NCBI GenBank assembly: GCA_021199655.1
Contig: JAJQHQ010000103.1
Coordinates: forward strand, 1-64,000
Reading direction: 5' to 3'
DNA: 64,000 nucleotides
DNA from: Lachnospiraceae bacterium
GTDB lineage: Bacteria; Bacillota; Clostridia; Lachnospirales; Lachnospiraceae
The notes under the pieces were generated by a model, which was not told the origin of the DNA, ran no database searches, and saw only the letters and a program-made list of their open reading frames with translations. Positions 61,385 to 64,000 of the stretch are shown here, piece by piece. A program made the position numbers and the translations under genes. The number at the start of each line of letters is the position of its first letter. Position 1 is the stretch's first letter.

Positions 61385-61908
61385 GAAAGCGCCTCCTCTC
61401 TTGTCAGGGCCAGATGATAAGTCACCGTGAGCTCATAGAGCGTTTCTCCGGAAGCGTCCGTAAAGGTCATGGCGGCAGTCTGCATATGGTCCGCGGTGTC
61501 CAGAAGCAGCGTAAGAGTATAGCTTACGGAATCGCTGTCGGCGGAACAGGCGGAAAAATCGCTGTTCCAGGTCATCTGATATCGCTGTAACTGCCCATCG
61601 GAAGCACCCGCAGCTCCGTCTGCATCCGCTGTCACGGCGGTATTGTCTGACCCGTCCGCAGCGGTACCTGTATCTGCAAGCAGGATTATCTCCGGAAAAT
61701 AGTCTTCAATCTTTTCACCGGCCGAAAGCACTTCCGCGATGGAAGCAGCCTCAGCCTGTGCGTGCGCGAGCGCGTCCGCGTCGCGTGTGACCTTATGGGC
61801 GGCGACAAATACACGCAGACAGACCGTGCCGATGATCAGAAAGAAAAACAGCACGATCAGGAATTCTATAAAAAATGTGCGGGACTTTCCCGCGGCCTGT
61901 TTTCTCAA
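61381..61908 (-). CDS. Pseudopilin-like membrane protein
   Basis: 175 residues. A single N-terminal helix (FFIEFLIVLFFFLIIGTVCLRVF) and a helical stem rich in Ala are followed by a small beta domain (YQMTWNSDFSACSADSDSVSYTLTLLLDT). It fits a minor pilin by size and position. Coupled with the following gene by a 4-nt overlap. Confidence 0.72.
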   Translation of the reverse strand: MRKQAAGKSRTFFIEFLIVLFFFLIIGTVCLRVFVAAHKVTRDADALAHAQAEAASIAEVLSAGEKIEDYFPEIILLADTGTAADGSDNTAVTADADGAAGASDGQLQRYQMTWNSDFSACSADSDSVSYTLTLLLDTADHMQTAAMTFTDASGETLYELTVTYHLALTREEALS

Positions 61909-61959
61909 GCGCGTATCGCACCTCCTTTGCGGTCTGGTATCCCAACGAGTCTGTGTCTT

Positions 61960-62044
61960 TCACTGTGAAGGTACTGAACAGCTGTAACTATCCAGGACAG
62001 TACCTCCTGTCTGCTGCGGGATCTGTGTAAGCAGGAACAGCTAC
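61960..62044 (+). repeat. Degenerate composite repeat in pilus operon
   Basis: CACTGTGAAGGTACTGAACAG is followed by a left module GTAACTATCCAGGACAGTAC and a decayed hairpin. Its last bases overlap the end of the DUF4860-like gene. Confidence 0.8.
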
Positions 62045-62508
62045 AGGTTGATCAGCATGGACATTTCTTCGCCGTCCGGACTGACGGCGGTCACACGAAG
62101 CAGAGCGCCGTCCCATTCCATAGTGAAATCGGAGAGCTCGACCAGCGCGGTTCCCATTGCCGCCTCGGGAATGGTTTCAGACCGTACAAACAGTTCACAC
62201 AGAGAGCCGTCATAAAAATAAATATAGGTACAGGTGGCCGTTTCCGCGTCCTCGTCGGAGGAAAGCTTAAGCGCCGGGATCTCTTCCACTGAAGAGAGGG
62301 AGATCAGACCCTCCGAATTGGATTGCCGTACTTTTTCTGCGACGTAGGAGATGGCGGTACGGGAGGTATAATTCTCATTCAGGCTTTCGATACTGTTGCG
62401 GTAGACGAGAGCGCCGGTTCCGGCCAGCACCAGCGCAAACATGGCAAACGTGATCAGAAGCAGGAAAGAGAACAGAAAATCCGTATTGTGCTGTTTTCTG
62501 CGGTACAT
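62041..62508 (-). CDS. DUF4860-like pilus protein
   Basis: 155 residues from ATG 62508 (AAGGAGAAAG upstream); longer sequence would enter a repeat. The N-terminal helix FLFSFLLLITFAMFALVLAGTGA is followed by YRNSIESLNENYTSRTAISYVAEKVRQ, typical of DUF4860/pseudopilin-like proteins of Firmicutes type IV pilus loci. Probably a minor subunit of the apparatus. Confidence 0.78.
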   Translation of the reverse strand: MYRRKQHNTDFLFSFLLLITFAMFALVLAGTGALVYRNSIESLNENYTSRTAISYVAEKVRQSNSEGLISLSSVEEIPALKLSSDEDAETATCTYIYFYDGSLCELFVRSETIPEAAMGTALVELSDFTMEWDGALLRVTAVSPDGEEMSMLINL

Positions 62509-62525
62509 ATGGTCTTTCTCCTTTC

Positions 62526-62705
62526 GTAACTGTTCGATACTCTGCAGCAAGTGCGAAGTACCGTCCTGAATAGCTGCTCAGTATCTTCACAGTTACGGAA
62601 AAAGTTCATTTAAAATCACGTCTCCGCTGCCGCTTCGGTCGGCGTTAAGCGAACGTCCACTGGACGTTCAGCGCCGCGATAGAACTTTTTCCTGTAAAAT
62701 ATATG
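62526..62705 (-). repeat. Longest composite repeat, reversed
   Basis: Read on the minus strand: GGAAAAAGTTC (62597-62607 region) pairs with GAACTTTTTCC (62682-62692), with an inserted GTCCA-TGGAC palindrome and a GAAGCGGCAGCGGAGACG stretch between. A core with a nested left module follows at 62526-62596. It lies 17 nt from the DUF4860-like start. Confidence 0.9.
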
Positions 62706-62708
62706 GTT

Positions 62709-63038
62709 TCAGGACAGCGGTATCACCGTGATGGTGGGCATCAGATTCGCTCCCAGTATCTCATAATCCACGACATATTTGTTCGCGTCCCAGCTGATTC
62801 CATAATGTTCACATAAGTAGTCCAGACTTTCGGGCCAGGCGCCCTCGGTCGCATAACATTGCACCGCACTGCGCGTAAGGGCTGTCTGCAGGCTTTCTGC
62901 CTGTTCGGTACTTGCACTTTCACTGATCGTGCCCGCGCCGTAGAGCAGAAGGAAAGCCGCACAGCAGAAGATTGCGGCTGTACTTACGATCTGGCGCAGC
63001 AGGGAGTGCCTTTTTTTTTCCCGGGCAAATCGGTTCAT
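62709..63038 (-). CDS. Small pilus-locus membrane protein
   Basis: 109 residues from ATG 63038 (GGAGGGTGA upstream). An N-terminal basic segment and helix (IVSTAAIFCCAAFLLLYGAG), then a short ectodomain with one Cys pair (QCYATEGAWPESLDYLCEHYGISWD), a layout common in small pilin-like proteins of Firmicutes. Function inferred from the operon. Confidence 0.74.
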   Translation of the reverse strand: MNRFAREKKRHSLLRQIVSTAAIFCCAAFLLLYGAGTISESASTEQAESLQTALTRSAVQCYATEGAWPESLDYLCEHYGISWDANKYVVDYEILGANLMPTITVIPLS

Positions 63039-63059
63039 AAAGATCACCCTCCGTTTCTC

Positions 63060-63086
63060 GTAACTGTTCAGTATCTTCACAGTTAC
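63060..63086 (-). repeat. Repeat core in pilus operon
   Basis: GTAACTGT-TCAGTATCTTC-ACAGTTAC, 21 nt from the start of the next gene, in the usual relative orientation. Confidence 0.93.
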
Positions 63087-63089
63087 AGT

Positions 63090-64000
63090 TTATCCTATGC
63101 TTGTCATGACGCCGAGCAGCGGCAGCATGACAGATACCAGGATCAGTCCGGTCAGGATGGAAAGAACCGCCGTGATCGCCGGCTCCAGCGCGCCAACCGC
63201 AGACTGGATGCGAGCATCCGCTTCGTCCTGGCATCGCAGTGAGATTTCTTCCAGAGCAGACTCTGCGGAGCCGGTGCGGAAACCGATGGAAGCCATACGG
63301 GCGTTCAGCCCTGAGAATACACCGGATTCACGCAGTGCTTCACCAAAATCAGCGCCTTCATCCATGGCATGAGAGGCTTTTTCCAGTTTTTCGCGGGCAG
63401 CCGGATCTTCCGCGAGCCCGGCAGCCAGACTAAGTCCTTCCCCCATATCCAGCCCGCTGTGCAGGGCAAGGGAAAGCGTATGCGAAAAACGGGAGCAGGT
63501 CAGCAGATCGCTGACTTCCCGCATAAACGGCAGATGATTGAGGATGCCAAGAAGCGATACACGCAGCCGGGGTGTTTTCAGAGAGACGAGCACCAGTATC
63601 ATAAAGGCGACAAATATGATAAGGATGACGGCGGAAGCCTGCTGCATGAAGCTGCCCATGCGGAAGACGACCGAAGTCACACCGGAGACCTCCATGCCGA
63701 GCTGTTCAAACACTTCCTCAAAGACGGGCATCACCTGCGTCATCAGGACGGCCAGCACAGCAAACAGCATGGCCAGCAGGATGAGCGGCCATGTGAGCGC
63801 GTCGCGGATGCTGCCGACCAGAGTGTGCTGGCGTTCATAATAGGAAGAAAGGGAACGCATGACATCCTCCAGCTCCCCGGAGCGGTCGCCGATCTCCGCC
63901 ATTTTTACGAAATAGTCCGGAAAGCATCCGGTACTTTTCAGGGCTTCTGTGAGATCGCCGGTCTGTTCCAGCGAATCACAGACCTCACCGAGAATTTCCT
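63090..64000 (-). CDS. pilC: PilC/GspF-type inner membrane platform protein, 5' partial
   Basis: About 303 residues are visible; the N-terminus is outside the window. It has T2SSF domains with MAEIGDRSGELEDVMRSLSSYYE and MASIGFRTGSAESALEEIS (the repeated G-x-x-x-G-x-L/A pattern), and three hydrophobic helices (WPLILLAMLFAVLAVL, SAVILIIFVAFMILVLV and a C-terminal pair). It forms the membrane platform that works with assembly and PilT ATPases. It starts the visible part of the operon; pilB is probably further right. Confidence 0.92.
   Translation of the reverse strand, partial: EILGEVCDSLEQTGDLTEALKSTGCFPDYFVKMAEIGDRSGELEDVMRSLSSYYERQHTLVGSIRDALTWPLILLAMLFAVLAVLMTQVMPVFEEVFEQLGMEVSGVTSVVFRMGSFMQQASAVILIIFVAFMILVLVSLKTPRLRVSLLGILNHLPFMREVSDLLTCSRFSHTLSLALHSGLDMGEGLSLAAGLAEDPAAREKLEKASHAMDEGADFGEALRESGVFSGLNARMASIGFRTGSAESALEEISLRCQDEADARIQSAVGALEPAITAVLSILTGLILVSVMLPLLGVMTSIG

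Overview
The window looks like a chromosomal segment of a gut-type Clostridia, most likely Lachnospiraceae. Pointers are Cna-B surface proteins with a TGD-type sorting signal, a Firmicutes Tad (Flp) pilus locus with DUF5702- and FHA-type partners, MecA, TSCPD and CdaR-like proteins, multiple AAA-ATPase/PD-(D/E)XK proteins, and single-copy Firmicutes housekeeping genes (murG, murF, pgi, mtnN, glgB). The placement is inferred from gene families; no rRNA or marker search was possible.

Layout. 1-2012: C-terminal part of a wall-anchored Cna-B adhesin. 2151-9632: accessory, defence-like island with a Myb/SANT-like gene, an Abi_2 (abortive infection) gene sitting between two copies of a 213-bp Myb segment, and three tandem AAA-ATPase/nuclease paralogues, each behind a TGnTAGAAT promoter. 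9674-15148: autoregulated TetR, an intracellular GH13 glucosidase, glgB, and a CdaR-type regulator. 15324-26692: an eleven-gene Tad pilus locus (tadV, tadZ, tadA, tadB, tadC, flp, a DUF5702 protein, two TadE-like proteins, a second prepilin peptidase and an FHA protein). 26866-37959: rhomboid protease, histidine kinase, HIT protein, a sigma factor and a DUF4367 membrane protein that could be its anti-sigma partner (separated by murG on the other strand), secreted and transglutaminase proteins, mtnN, two overlooked micro-genes. 38264-51754: pgi, an LTA-synthase-like sulfatase broken at a 10-G tract, a beta-lactamase-like wall protein, cardiolipin synthase, mecA, a GH18 protein, murF and a LysR regulator. 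52345-57467: a peptide-modification cluster (circularly permuted ATP-grasp, alpha-E, transglutaminase, two M14-type deacylase-like proteins) with a pseudoknotted leader RNA. 57540-64000: pseudouridine synthase, AI-2E transporter and, on the minus strand, a type IV pilus/type II secretion-like operon running off the window.

The most unusual signal is a family of palindromic repeats spread through the whole segment from 15 kb onward (about 20 copies or derivatives). Full copies are 130-180 bp, start with GTAACTATTCAG and end with CTGAACAGTTAC, and carry internal hairpins whose arms change in a compensatory way between copies. The short ones keep only GTAACTGT-(about 11 nt)-ACAGTTAC, and 13 lie upstream of a start codon in the same orientation relative to that gene. 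Several coding regions take their stop codon from the repeat. The second strongest candidate is the RNA at 55331-55477, with a 12-bp closing stem and a 10-bp perfect pseudoknot, directly upstream of the M14-type pair.

Two genes carry frameshifts at G runs (41066 and 52962). Homopolymer sequencing or assembly error is a serious alternative to biology for both, though the 10-G tract is also what a phase-variable gene would look like.
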